DNA of 64,000 bases from Planctomycetota bacterium (GTDB taxonomy: Bacteria > Planctomycetota > SZUA-567 > H5-PLA8), in assembly GCA_015075375.1 (NCBI GenBank), contig JABTUM010000001.1, positions 987,201 to 1,051,200 on the forward strand. The letters are read 5' to 3'. Of this stretch, positions 8,745-17,058 are shown piece by piece (position 1 is the first letter of the stretch; every line of letters begins with the position of its first letter). A model generated the notes under the pieces. It was not told the origin of the DNA, made no database searches, and saw only the letters and a list, made by a program, of their open reading frames with translations. The translations under genes were made by a program, and so were the position numbers.

Positions 8745-9098
8745 TCAGGCGCGCGCGGCGCTGGACGTTTCCACGAGCTTGGTAAACGCCGCTTCGTCGC
8801 GGACGGCCAGATCGGCGAGCATCTTGCGATCGAGTTCGAGGCCGGCCTTCTTTAAACCGTTGATGAAGGTGGAGTAGTTCACGCCGCGCTGTTCGCACGC
8901 CGCGGAGATGCGGGTAATCCAAAGCTGGCGGAAGGTGCGCTTCTTGACGCGGCGGTCGCGCGTGGCGAACCACTCGGCGCGGTCCACCGTTTCGCTGGCG
9001 ACGCGGATCAGGTTGCCGCGCGAACCCCAAAAGCCCTTGGCGCGGTCGAGCACCTTCTTGACGCGCTTACGGCGAGGTACGTTCGTTTTTGTACGCAT
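8745..9098 (-). CDS. rplT: 50S ribosomal protein L20
   Basis: Binds 23S rRNA early in 50S assembly and in many bacteria represses its own operon. The 117-residue protein matches L20 throughout: basic N-terminal tail [56 protein letters not shown], and [20 protein letters not shown]. It lies 42 bases after rpmI, the normal rpmI-rplT order; infC, commonly the first gene of this operon, is not adjacent. Confidence 0.98.
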   Translation of the reverse strand: MRTKTNVPRRKRVKKVLDRAKGFWGSRGNLIRVASETVDRAEWFATRDRRVKKRTFRQLWITRISAACEQRGVNYSTFINGLKKAGLELDRKMLADLAVRDEAAFTKLVETSSAARA

Positions 9099-9140
9099 GG
9101 CTTACGTCCTTATCTTCTCGATGCGGAATGGTTTCGGGAA

Positions 9141-9338
9141 TCAGCGCAGGCACAGCAGGCGCAGCAGACGCCGCGCTTCGGCCTTCGTCGCCAAGGTGGC
9201 TTTGCGCAAGCGTCGTTTCCGGTTCTTCGACTTCCCGGTGGCCAGATGCTTCTTCCAGCCCTGATAGCGCTTGACCTGCCCGCTCTTGGTGACCTTCACG
9301 CGCTTGGAAACGCCTTTGTGCGTCTTCTGCTTCGGCAT
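9141..9338 (-). CDS. rpmI: 50S ribosomal protein L35
   Basis: Small basic protein of the large ribosomal subunit. At 65 residues it has the family's length and landmarks: MPKQKTHKGVSKRVKVTKSG at the N-terminus, then a Lys/Arg-rich body with KNRKRRLRKATLATKAEARR. It is the first gene of the rpmI-rplT transcript. A plausible promoter lies about 60 bases upstream, at 9399-9426, and no infC gene precedes it. Confidence 0.96.
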   Translation of the reverse strand: MPKQKTHKGVSKRVKVTKSGQVKRYQGWKKHLATGKSKNRKRRLRKATLATKAEARRLLRLLCLR

Positions 9339-9398
9339 GATGCAACTCCCACGCCCGGCGCGACCTGCGACGGGCCTCCCCCTAGGAAGGAAAGAGGG

Positions 9399-9426
9399 TT
9401 TATAGCGCGGGTCAAAGGCTTTGCAA
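9399..9426 (-). promoter_or_regulatory. Candidate promoter of rpmI-rplT
   Basis: On the minus strand a -35-like TTGCAA (9426-9421) is separated by 16 bases from a -10-like TATAAA (9404-9399), leaving a leader of about 55 bases before the rpmI ATG. Such a leader could host L20-type autoregulation, but I could not identify a pseudoknot. Confidence 0.5.
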
Positions 9427-9450
9427 CCGTATTATGGCACTTGTGCGCCA

Positions 9451-9478
9451 TTGACCCTTATGGTCCCTCGGGCACAAT
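9451..9478 (+). promoter_or_regulatory. Candidate promoter of the small-protein/PMT-TPR operon
   Basis: TTGACC (9451-9456), a 16-base spacer and CACAAT (9473-9478) make a sigma-70-like promoter diverging from the rpmI promoter. Transcription would start near 9485, just before GAGG (9491-9494) and ATG 9500. Confidence 0.5.
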
Positions 9479-9499
9479 GTTAACCCATTCGAGGTTTCT

Positions 9500-9676
9500 A
9501 TGCCCAGCGCGGCTTCCGGCGAAATTCCAGTTACTTCCGCCGCGCCAAGCACTTGCGGTTGGGCCGACGCGCCTTGGGTGGCAGCGGTGCTGTTTCTGGC
9601 TCCCTTCCTTATTAAGTCAAGGAAGCCAAACCTTAGGGGCAAGCCATCTCTTCTGGAGCAGGCGCGTGAAGCTTGA
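9500..9676 (+). CDS. Small single-pass membrane protein, 58 residues
   Basis: A short open frame with every sign of a real gene: a promoter-like element at 9451-9478, GAGG 5 bases before ATG 9500, and a stop (TGA 9674-9676) that overlaps the start of the next gene by 11 bases. The product has a polar N-terminal 24 residues, one hydrophobic segment (PWVAAVLFLAPFLI, residues 25-38) and a basic tail starting KSRKPNLRGK, the pattern of an N-out, single-pass inner-membrane protein. I do not recognise the family. Its coupling to the two PMT-like/TPR proteins suggests it is an accessory or regulatory subunit for them. Confidence 0.55.
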   Translation: MPSAASGEIPVTSAAPSTCGWADAPWVAAVLFLAPFLIKSRKPNLRGKPSLLEQAREA

Positions 9677-11618
9677 GGCCGCGCCAGAATCCCCTCTTGC
9701 TCCGGTAAGTGCTTTTCGGCGCTGGCCTTCCGTGACGGCCGACGGCGCGCTGGCGCTGCTGGCCGTTTTGCTTTATGCGCCGACCTTGGGCTTCGGGCTC
9801 ATCGGCGTGGACGAATCGGTTTACTACTTCCAAAATCCGGCGCTGGCGGGCGGATCGTTTTCGGGGCTGGGCGCGCTTTGGCGGAGCGCCTACTTCAGCG
9901 ATTACTTCCCGATCACGCAGATCACGCTTTGGATCGACCTCGCGGTCTTCGATCCGCCACCCTGGTACGGCCCGCGGGTGCACGGATTGATCTGGTGGAT
10001 CCTCGGGATATGGGCGGTGCGGCGCGTGATCGAACGGCTCAGCGGAAGCTACGGGATGGGCTGCGCCGTCGCGGCCCTGTTTGCCGCCCACCCGGTTTGC
10101 GTAAGCTCGGTGGTCTGGCTGGCGCAGCGAAAAAACCTCGTCTGCTTCGCGTTGAGCTTCTGGTGCGTCGCGCTTTACGTATCCGGCCGGTCATCCGATT
10201 CGCCTGCCGGATTGCGCCGCATGGTCAGCGCATGGATCCTGCTGGGCCTGGCGCTGTTGGCGAAGGCGCACGCGGTGGCGGTGCCGCTCGTGCTGCTCAT
10301 TCTGGAACTGGGATTGCTGCCCGGAACCTTGCGGCGCGCGTTCCTGGCTTGGTTTCCGTTCGCGCTGCTGGGCGCGGGATTCGTGGTCCTGAATCTGGCG
10401 GTCTGGCGCTCGGACTTGCAGCAGCCGATGATCGGCGGAAGCCTGCCGGGCGCGGCCTGGAGTTCGATTCCGTTACTGGCCAGCTACCTCTACTCCACCG
10501 TCCTGCCGCTCCGGCTCTCGTTTTATTACGCGGCGTTGGAGCCGCCCTTGGGCGATCCCGGGACGTGGGTCGTTCTGGCAGGAGTCACCGCGGCGGCGGC
10601 GTTCACCGTTTGGTGGCTGCGCCCGGCGCGCCGGACGCTATGCGCGTGGCTGCTGGGATTCGCGGCGCTCTTGCCGGCGATCAACCTGATTCCGCAGCCG
10701 GTATCGATGGCGGATCATTATCACCTTTGGGCGCTGCCGTTCTGGTTGTGGGTGCTGGCGGCGGCGGGCGGGCGGCTGGCGGCGCGGTTCGGCGCGGCGC
10801 GAGAAGGAACGGCGGCGGCGATCCTGACGGGAGGCGCGGCGGCGGCGCTGGCGGGGGTTACCCTTTGGCATGCGCAGGGGTTCGCGAATCCGGGGGAACT
10901 TTTCGCGCGGGCGGTGCTGCACGAACCGAACTCTTCGTGGGCACACGCGGCGAACGCTCGGGCGCTGCACGGCAGCGTCTTGCCGCACATGCAGCGGATG
11001 GCCGGTCCGGCGGCGTGGCACGCGCTGCGCGTGCCGGACGCGCACCGGCTGTTACCGCAAGACCGAGCCTTCGCGATCGCGCTGGCGTGCGAAGATCTCT
11101 GGCAGCGCGGGAAGCCGGTGGAAGCCGAGGGCCTGCTGGAGCGCGAAGCGGCGCTCATCGCCGATCCGTGGCTGCGCGCGGCAACGGTGGCGGAAGCGGC
11201 GCTAAAAACACGGCGCGCGGCGCGAGCCGCGGAGGCGCTGGAACCGTTGGTTACGGAAGCCTTCGGCGCGCAAGCGGCGGTGCTGCGCCGGAGTTGCCGC
11301 TCGGGCGCGGCGCGTCCGGACGAATTGCCGCCGGCCCAACTGCGGCTGCAGGTCGCGGATGCGTTCGCGCATGCCGCGGTGAACGAGACGGCGCGCAAGG
11401 CCCTGTTCCTGCTCGCGCGGGCGCAGGTGGAACGGGAGCGGCTCGAGGAGGCCTTCGACGCGGCGGCGGTGTTGGTGAACCTGGAGCCCGAGTACGTGCC
11501 GGGGCGATTGCTGCTGGCGGAGATTTACCGGCGGCTGGGCGTGGCGGAGGCGGCCGAGGCGCTGGGCCGGACGCATCCGAAGCCGGCGGCGGCCGGGCGG
11601 AGCAGCGATGAACGCTGA
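9666..11618 (+). CDS. PMT/GT-C-like multi-pass membrane protein with TPR tail (copy 1)
   Basis: A 650-residue protein starting at GTG 9666 (GGAG at 9655-9658, 7 bases upstream). About the first 400 residues contain roughly ten membrane segments. After the first comes GVDESVYYFQNPAL, matching the luminal acidic motif and np.v loop of PMT/TMTC-type GT-C glycosyltransferases, and later MADHYHLWALP aligns with the conserved loop before the last helices. Residues about 430-650 are soluble and helical with TPR-like repeats, as in bacterial relatives of TMTC O-mannosyltransferases. It may transfer a lipid-linked sugar to exported proteins, but activity is unproven. The next gene is a paralogue overlapping it by 11 bases. 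Confidence 0.6.
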   Translation: MKLEAAPESPLAPVSAFRRWPSVTADGALALLAVLLYAPTLGFGLIGVDESVYYFQNPALAGGSFSGLGALWRSAYFSDYFPITQITLWIDLAVFDPPPWYGPRVHGLIWWILGIWAVRRVIERLSGSYGMGCAVAALFAAHPVCVSSVVWLAQRKNLVCFALSFWCVALYVSGRSSDSPAGLRRMVSAWILLGLALLAKAHAVAVPLVLLILELGLLPGTLRRAFLAWFPFALLGAGFVVLNLAVWRSDLQQPMIGGSLPGAAWSSIPLLASYLYSTVLPLRLSFYYAALEPPLGDPGTWVVLAGVTAAAAFTVWWLRPARRTLCAWLLGFAALLPAINLIPQPVSMADHYHLWALPFWLWVLAAAGGRLAARFGAAREGTAAAILTGGAAAALAGVTLWHAQGFANPGELFARAVLHEPNSSWAHAANARALHGSVLPHMQRMAGPAAWHALRVPDAHRLLPQDRAFAIALACEDLWQRGKPVEAEGLLEREAALIADPWLRAATVAEAALKTRRAARAAEALEPLVTEAFGAQAAVLRRSCRSGAARPDELPPAQLRLQVADAFAHAAVNETARKALFLLARAQVERERLEEAFDAAAVLVNLEPEYVPGRLLLAEIYRRLGVAEAAEALGRTHPKPAAAGRSSDER

Positions 11619-13518
11619 ACTCGGCACGGCCCCTTGGCCGCTGCGGCTCTGGCAGGAGCGCGCGCTGCTGGCGCTGGCACCGCTGCTGCTGTACGGCGCT
11701 TCGCTTTCCTTCGGGTTGTTGGAGTACGACGACAGCGTTTTTTACCTGCACAACCCGGCGCTCCAGGAAGGCTTCGGTGAGCTGTGGACGAGCGTATTCT
11801 TCAGCGAGTACCAACCGGTCACGCAGACGACGTTCTGGCTGGATTTGAAGCTGGGCGCGCCGAAGGTCTGGTGGCCGGCACGGCTGCAAGGGCTGTTCTG
11901 GTTCGTGCTGGGCGCTTGGGCGGTGCACGCATGGCTGTTGCGCGCAACGGGGCGGCGCGGAATGGCGTTCGCCGTGGCGCTGATCTGCGCCGTGCATCCG
12001 GTGGCCGCGCCGACGGTGCTGTGGCTGGCCGAGCGGAAAAACCAACTCTGCTTCGCATTCTCGTTCTTCGCGCTGGAGCGTTACCTGGCGGCGCGCGAGA
12101 GCACGGACACGAAGGAAGCGTACGGGCGCGGCGCGGCGGCGTTCGCGCTGATGCTGCTGGCACTGGGTTCGAAGATTCACGCGGTGGCGCTGCCGGCGGC
12201 GCTGCTGGTGCACGAAATCGTGAATGCGAGCGCAAGCTGGCGCGGCAGCGCGGAGGCGCCGGCGGCGCGGGATTCCTGGCGCGTGCGCGCGGCATGGCTG
12301 GCGCCTTTCTTCCTGCTGGCAGCCGCTGCGGCGGGCCTGAGTCTGGCGTATCTGCGCACCGATACGGCCGGCGAACTGCTGGGCGGCAGCCGTCTCGCGG
12401 CACTGAATGGCGACGGACTGATCGTGCGGCGGTACTTGTGGCACCTGATCTGGCCGCGCGATCTGGCGCTGTGGTATGCCGTGGACGAGCCTCCTGCCAC
12501 GGATCCTTCGGGCTGGTTGGCGTGGTTGAGCGTATGCGCGGCGCTGGGTGCGAGCGTAGCGGCGGCGCGGGACCGGCGCATGGCGCTGCTGGGGATTGGG
12601 ACCGGCTTCGCTTTCCTGGGACTGACGTTCAATGTCTTCCTGTTCCACCCGTTCTTTATGGCTGACCATTATTTGCATTGGGCGCTGCCGGGATGGCTGA
12701 TGGCGGCAGCGTTGGGCGTGGAAGGCGCGCTGGCGCGGCTAAATCTGTCCCTGCTGCTGCGATACGCCGCGGCTACGGCGGCGGTGTCGCTGTGCGGGCT
12801 TTTCTCACTCGAACGGGTGCCACACTTTGCATCGCGCCTGGTGCTTTTCGACCACGATACGCGCGTGCAGCCGGATTCGCCTCAAGCCTGGGCGCAGCAT
12901 GCGCTGACGCTGTACCGCAGTTCTTCCCGGGAGCTGCATGCCTTGACCGGAGCGGTGGCGCTGGAGGCCTTGAAGCGCCCGAACGGGCATCGGGTGATGC
13001 CCAAGCTGCGCGCGACGCTGATCCGTGAGGGCGCTCTGGCGCTGCACCGGTCGGGACAACCGGGAGCCGCGCGCGAACTGAGCGAACGGGAGTGCGCGCG
13101 CTTCACCGGCACTTGGGTTCCGCTGGCCGAAATGACCCGCGCGCAGGTGGCCAACTACACCGGGCGACCGGCGGAGGCCGTGGCGTTGATGCAAAGCGTC
13201 TGGCAGGAAACGCACGCACAAGCGGCACGGATCCTGCGCGAAGCCTGGAGCGCCCGCGGGGACGCTCCCGACGCTCACCCGCCGATTCTAAAACTGCCGT
13301 TCGCGAGCCTCGATCCGTTCGATCCGCTGGTGGGTTCGGCCTTTCAGTACGAGCAGCTTCGGACGCTGGCCGAGGCGTATCTGTTGTCGGGTGATTTAGA
13401 GCGCGCGTGGGATGTGTCGGCGTTGCTGGTCAACATGGCGCCCGCGTACGCCGACGGGCAGAGCGTTTTGAAGGAGGTGCTCCGACGGCAGCACGCGAAA
13501 CCGGCCGACGAAAAGTAG
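11608..13518 (+). CDS. PMT/GT-C-like multi-pass membrane protein with TPR tail (copy 2)
   Basis: A tandem paralogue of the preceding gene, 636 residues, with ATG 11608 inside the upstream gene's last 11 bases. It keeps the same plan: hydrophobic helices from residue 17 on, an acidic loop EYDDSVFYLHNPAL (Asp41-Asp42), EYQPVTQTTFWLDL, the AERKNQLCFAFSFFALERYL segment, FFMADHYLHWALP, and a helical TPR-like C-terminal third. Compared with copy 1 the acidic motif is DD rather than DE, which could mean different acceptor or donor use. The two proteins may form a heterodimer, as PMT enzymes often do. Membrane location and GT-C fold are well supported; enzyme activity is inferred. Confidence 0.6.
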   Translation: MNAELGTAPWPLRLWQERALLALAPLLLYGASLSFGLLEYDDSVFYLHNPALQEGFGELWTSVFFSEYQPVTQTTFWLDLKLGAPKVWWPARLQGLFWFVLGAWAVHAWLLRATGRRGMAFAVALICAVHPVAAPTVLWLAERKNQLCFAFSFFALERYLAARESTDTKEAYGRGAAAFALMLLALGSKIHAVALPAALLVHEIVNASASWRGSAEAPAARDSWRVRAAWLAPFFLLAAAAAGLSLAYLRTDTAGELLGGSRLAALNGDGLIVRRYLWHLIWPRDLALWYAVDEPPATDPSGWLAWLSVCAALGASVAAARDRRMALLGIGTGFAFLGLTFNVFLFHPFFMADHYLHWALPGWLMAAALGVEGALARLNLSLLLRYAAATAAVSLCGLFSLERVPHFASRLVLFDHDTRVQPDSPQAWAQHALTLYRSSSRELHALTGAVALEALKRPNGHRVMPKLRATLIREGALALHRSGQPGAARELSERECARFTGTWVPLAEMTRAQVANYTGRPAEAVALMQSVWQETHAQAARILREAWSARGDAPDAHPPILKLPFASLDPFDPLVGSAFQYEQLRTLAEAYLLSGDLERAWDVSALLVNMAPAYADGQSVLKEVLRRQHAKPADEK

Positions 13519-13529
13519 CGCGCCGACGT

Positions 13530-13892
13530 TCAGCTTTTCTCGACGGGCTCGATGGTGGCGCTCATGCTGCCGGGCGAACGCTCGAGGAGCGGGTCGGGGC
13601 CGAAGGCACGGATCTGGTCGCGCTTGAGTTCGGCGCGTTCGAGCGAGGTGGTATCGACGATGGTGACGCCGGCGCTGTCGACTTCGACGGCGTGGCGGTA
13701 GGCCTTTTCGGCGGACATCCCGAAGAGCTGCATCAGCATCACAATCACGTAATGGTAGGTATGGTCGTCGTCGTTGTGCAGAATCACGTGGTACAGCGGA
13801 GCGAACTTCTGGCGCCGATCGGTCTGGGTGTCCTTTTCCGGAAGCACTTGGGTGCCGGGAGTCGGACTCTGGGGCTTGAGAGGTTCGGACAT
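13530..13892 (-). CDS. clpS: ATP-dependent Clp protease adaptor ClpS
   Basis: Delivers N-degron substrates to ClpA/ClpC-ClpP. The 120-residue protein has a disordered N-terminal tail of about 30 residues and the ClpS core: YHVILHNDDDHTYHYVIVML, FGMSAEKAYRHAVEVD, GVTIVDTTSLERAELKRDQI and a C-terminal GSMSATIEP. The NDDDHT loop is the N-degron pocket region. It is slightly longer than E. coli ClpS because of the tail and a C-terminal extension. It converges with the PMT-like operon (11 bases apart) and is not next to a Clp ATPase; a clpP is found separately at 52899-53522. Confidence 0.92.
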   Translation of the reverse strand: MSEPLKPQSPTPGTQVLPEKDTQTDRRQKFAPLYHVILHNDDDHTYHYVIVMLMQLFGMSAEKAYRHAVEVDSAGVTIVDTTSLERAELKRDQIRAFGPDPLLERSPGSMSATIEPVEKS

Positions 13893-14068
13893 TCGACTGC
13901 GGCTCCACGCACGTTGCGCGAATTATAGTAAGTAGGGGGGCGTTGGAAAGAGGATGGCGGCTGAAATCGTGCGGGGGCAGGCTCAATTCCCGCAAAAGCC
14001 CAAATGAGGGTCCGGTTCGGCTCGTCTAAGCTATACGAACTTCCGCAGGGACGGGATGGAGGCGCAGG

Positions 14069-15382
14069 ATGATGCAATCCGCGAGCATACGTCGAGGGAT
14101 CGGAAGCCAGGTGCTGGCGGCTGCTTTGTGGGCGGCTTGTGCGGCTCTATATGCCGGCGAAGAGGCGGCTTGGGAGAAGGTGCCCGCGCAGGACTTGCCG
14201 CTCCCGCGGATCGACCAGATTCTTTCGCCGGGGCTTTTCGACGGCGAGTTGCGCCGCACGGTGCTGTGCCCGCCCGACGGGAAGCCGGTAGATTTCGGCC
14301 TGCCGCACGACGGCACGGGCGCGGACAAGCGGCCCTATCCGGCGCTGATGGGCGCGTATAAGCGCGCGGGCGCGCAGGGCTTTTTGTGGCTCGACTTGAA
14401 CGCCGACGGAAAACAGGACGCGGCGGAGGCGTTGCCGGTCAAGGACGGCCAGGAACTGGGCCCGTTTCGCTGGGAAGCACATTACGACGACGGGACTTCA
14501 GGTCCGTACCTTTTCAAGCTGAAGCACAGCGGCGAGGCGGGCCATTTCACGGTGCTGCGCGCGCAAGGCAAGCAGGCGCGCTTCAAGCAGCATGCCGTGG
14601 TGCTGTTGGACGAGAACGGAAACGGCCGTTACGACGATCTGGGCCAGGACGCGGTGCTGGTGCAGGGGCAACCGGTGACGTTCCTGAGCCGGCAGCTTTA
14701 CCTGGGTGACGACCTCTTCGAACTGCTGGTTCATCCGGCCGGACAGACGCTGGAACTGCGCCCGCTGCCCAAGACGGAAATGGGTGAAGTGAACCTCTTT
14801 CATATGTACAGGCCGGCGCAGAAATCCGAAGCCCTGCGCTTTCACACGCTGATCGTGCAAGGGCGCGACGGCGCGTTCTCTTTCGACGACCAGATCAAGA
14901 GCCGCATGCTCCCGGCGGGCGCGTACGACCTGGTCTTCGGCCTGCTGGAGCGCGGGACCGAGCGTGTGATTCTGAAGCGTGGCGAGCGGACGTCTTTCAC
15001 GGTGGAGCCCGCGAAGATCGCGACGCCGGCGTGGGGCGGGCCGGTGGCCGGCAAGCTGAACCTGGAGAGCGACGGGAAGGTGGTGAAAGTCCACAAACCG
15101 CTTTTCATGGGCCAAGGGAGTGAAATTTATCTGCCAACCGACTGGGAGAAGATCCCGCTGCGCGCGGCGCTGTATTACATCTGGTACGACCAGGTGTACC
15201 GCGCCGAACGGAGTGACGTATCGGGGAACAAGCCGTACGAGTTGAAGCCCAACGGCGATTTGGCTCCGGTGGAATTCGCGATCGTCTCGAGCAACGAATA
15301 CAAGGTGGTGGTGGAGTACAAGTCAGGCATTCTGGGCACGGTGAAGGCGGAAGAGCGGGTCAATCTGGTGGCGAAGCGGTAG
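14069..15382 (+). CDS. Secreted protein with EF-hand-like calcium loops
   Basis: A 437-residue exported protein of unknown function. ATG 14069 and ATG 14072 are both possible; GGAGG at 14058-14062 serves either. A signal peptide (QVLAAALWAACAALYAGE) is followed by a beta-rich body. Two loops look like EF-hand/dockerin-type calcium sites: LDLNADGKQDAAEALP (about residues 108-123) and LDENGNGRYDDLGQDA (about 180-195). The rest resembles repeated beta-sandwich strands, and I see no catalytic motif. It stands alone as a single transcription unit. A periplasmic or surface location is likely. Confidence 0.5.
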   Translation: MMQSASIRRGIGSQVLAAALWAACAALYAGEEAAWEKVPAQDLPLPRIDQILSPGLFDGELRRTVLCPPDGKPVDFGLPHDGTGADKRPYPALMGAYKRAGAQGFLWLDLNADGKQDAAEALPVKDGQELGPFRWEAHYDDGTSGPYLFKLKHSGEAGHFTVLRAQGKQARFKQHAVVLLDENGNGRYDDLGQDAVLVQGQPVTFLSRQLYLGDDLFELLVHPAGQTLELRPLPKTEMGEVNLFHMYRPAQKSEALRFHTLIVQGRDGAFSFDDQIKSRMLPAGAYDLVFGLLERGTERVILKRGERTSFTVEPAKIATPAWGGPVAGKLNLESDGKVVKVHKPLFMGQGSEIYLPTDWEKIPLRAALYYIWYDQVYRAERSDVSGNKPYELKPNGDLAPVEFAIVSSNEYKVVVEYKSGILGTVKAEERVNLVAKR

Positions 15383-15737
15383 GGACAGAGATTGGGTCGA
15401 GTATGAGTATGTGTAAGCGGTACACGTTACCCCTCTCCGGCTTTGGCCTAACGCCAGATCGATGCTCTCCCAGGTAGCAATTGAATTGCCTCCGAATTTC
15501 GTATTTGGGCAACTGCCCTGACGTAGCTAAGTTCATCCCGTAGATTTTGCGCCACCTACCCACTTAATTTCAGGGTATACATCCATAAGTCCTTCTTCAT
15601 AAAGTGGTTGCACACCGCTCGAATCCGCAAAAACCTATTGTTTTAAGCATATACCAAGGTAAAACTCCCAGCCAAACTCAAAGGCTGTAACGACTCGGTA
15701 CCGCACTTTAACGGTTCCCACTCAAGGGGGTCAATCA
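15383..15737 (+). other. Gene-free stretch, less GC-rich than its surroundings
   Basis: No convincing gene, tRNA or other RNA is visible. Base composition drops noticeably relative to the flanks and stays lower through the next gene and the following intergenic stretch. AAGGGGG just before 15738 is the likely ribosome site of the next gene. Confidence 0.4.
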
Positions 15738-16790
15738 GTGTCCAATGTTGCTCGCGTTTACATCACCTTCATGAACTTGATCATCCTCATCGTTGTGGTC
15801 AGTGTGATTGGACTGGGAGCTTATTTTTACCAACAAGGCAGGGCCGAAAATGCGCGCAGGGAGGAGCTTCAGCGTGGAGTGCAAGCTGAGCGAGACAAGC
15901 GTCGCTTTGAGGCCAACGAGCGAGCAGAAGCCAAGAAGCGGGAATACGAAGCTACCGAACGCAAGGCACGACTGGAAGAAGAACGGGTTCGAGCCGAGGC
16001 CGCAGCCCAACGAGCCAAAGCAGACGCAGACCGAAAGAAGCAAGCCGCCGAGGCATCGGCCAAAGCCGCGCTAGAACGCGCTAGAATCGCGGCGGAGGAT
16101 GCCGAAAAGCAGCGAATAGCAGATGAGGAGCGACGGAAAGGTGAAGCCGAACAAGAGAAAATTCGGCTGCAATTGGACGCGGATGCCAAGAAGCGTGAAA
16201 TTGAAACAGCGGATGCCAGCTTAAAGGTTGCTCGGAAAGACTTGGCGGTTGCGGAGGAAAAGGTGACCGAATTGGATAAAGCCGTCAAAGCATTTGGGGT
16301 TCGCATTGCCAATGCCCAAACCACTATGAAGCGACATTATCAAGCTTGGTATGATTGGGATCGCGGTCACAAACGCGTTGCACAGCAGGGAGGAGTGGTT
16401 GTAGTCCAAGATAACTCCGAGCAAATGGAGCAGGAGGCAAAGAAGTATATCGCCGCGAAAGAAGAATCCGAACGACTGACCACTTTAAATGAAAAGGCCG
16501 TATTGGATTTGGCTACCGCTCGAAAAGACTTTGACGATGCAACCGCTCGAATAACTCTTTATTCCACGCGCTTGACCGATTTAGGTGCGGCAGTCCCTGC
16601 TGCCGGACTAGCAATGCCTCCCAAGGTGCCCGCTGCGGGTACAGTAGCCGCTGCCAAGACTTATGTGCTCAAGGATGGCCGTACATTAAAGGTGGTTAAG
16701 GCGGTGGATTTCGGGAACGATCTTAGCCTAAAGCTCGAAGGCGGAGACGTTATTGCAGTACCAAAGGCTGAAGTCGTTGAAATCAAGTAG
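15738..16790 (+). CDS. Membrane-anchored long coiled-coil protein with C-terminal beta module
   Basis: A 350-residue protein starting at GTG 15738, 7 bases after AAGGGGG. Residues about 8-30 are one membrane helix (ITFMNLIILIVVVSVIGLGA). Residues 31-290 are highly charged Glu/Lys/Ala-rich heptad-like sequence, a long coiled coil resembling TolA or CvpA-type stalks. Residues about 305-350 (TYVLKDGRTLKVV...VIAVPKAEVVEIK) repeat the small beta module seen at the N-terminus of the genes at 635 and 61476. The protein would span the periplasm with the module at its far end. The gene is less GC-rich and uses more A/T-ending codons than its neighbours, consistent with transfer or relaxed selection. 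Confidence 0.6.
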   Translation: MSNVARVYITFMNLIILIVVVSVIGLGAYFYQQGRAENARREELQRGVQAERDKRRFEANERAEAKKREYEATERKARLEEERVRAEAAAQRAKADADRKKQAAEASAKAALERARIAAEDAEKQRIADEERRKGEAEQEKIRLQLDADAKKREIETADASLKVARKDLAVAEEKVTELDKAVKAFGVRIANAQTTMKRHYQAWYDWDRGHKRVAQQGGVVVVQDNSEQMEQEAKKYIAAKEESERLTTLNEKAVLDLATARKDFDDATARITLYSTRLTDLGAAVPAAGLAMPPKVPAAGTVAAAKTYVLKDGRTLKVVKAVDFGNDLSLKLEGGDVIAVPKAEVVEIK

Positions 16791-17058
16791 GCGCGCAGTC
16801 CAGGATAAGTCGTGCTCGTATTGTCCGACCTAACTCGATTCGTCAACACGTGTGGCTCCGGTCGTTACGAGCAGTCGTAAAGGCGCGTATGGGCGTAAAG
16901 AAGATGGAGTCAGTCCCTGCCACCTGTAGCGCGGTCGTTATTGGGGCTAAGCGGTTTCTAAATATGTACACCTCACGCATTTCTAAGGTGCATGCCGGTA
17001 GAATTTCAATCTGAGCCTAGTTCGAAGCTCGCCTGATACCCTCCTTAAAATCTGCAGG

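Noticed and set aside
13519..13560. GAAAAG/CTTTTC pair between the convergent PMT-TPR operon and clpS
   Set aside because: Six base pairs with a long loop and no T run; not a convincing terminator.
15400..15530. tRNA-like stretch on the minus strand with a D-arm-like CTGGGAGAGC
   Set aside because: No GTTCRA T-arm, no acceptor-stem pairing and no anticodon stem; not a tRNA.
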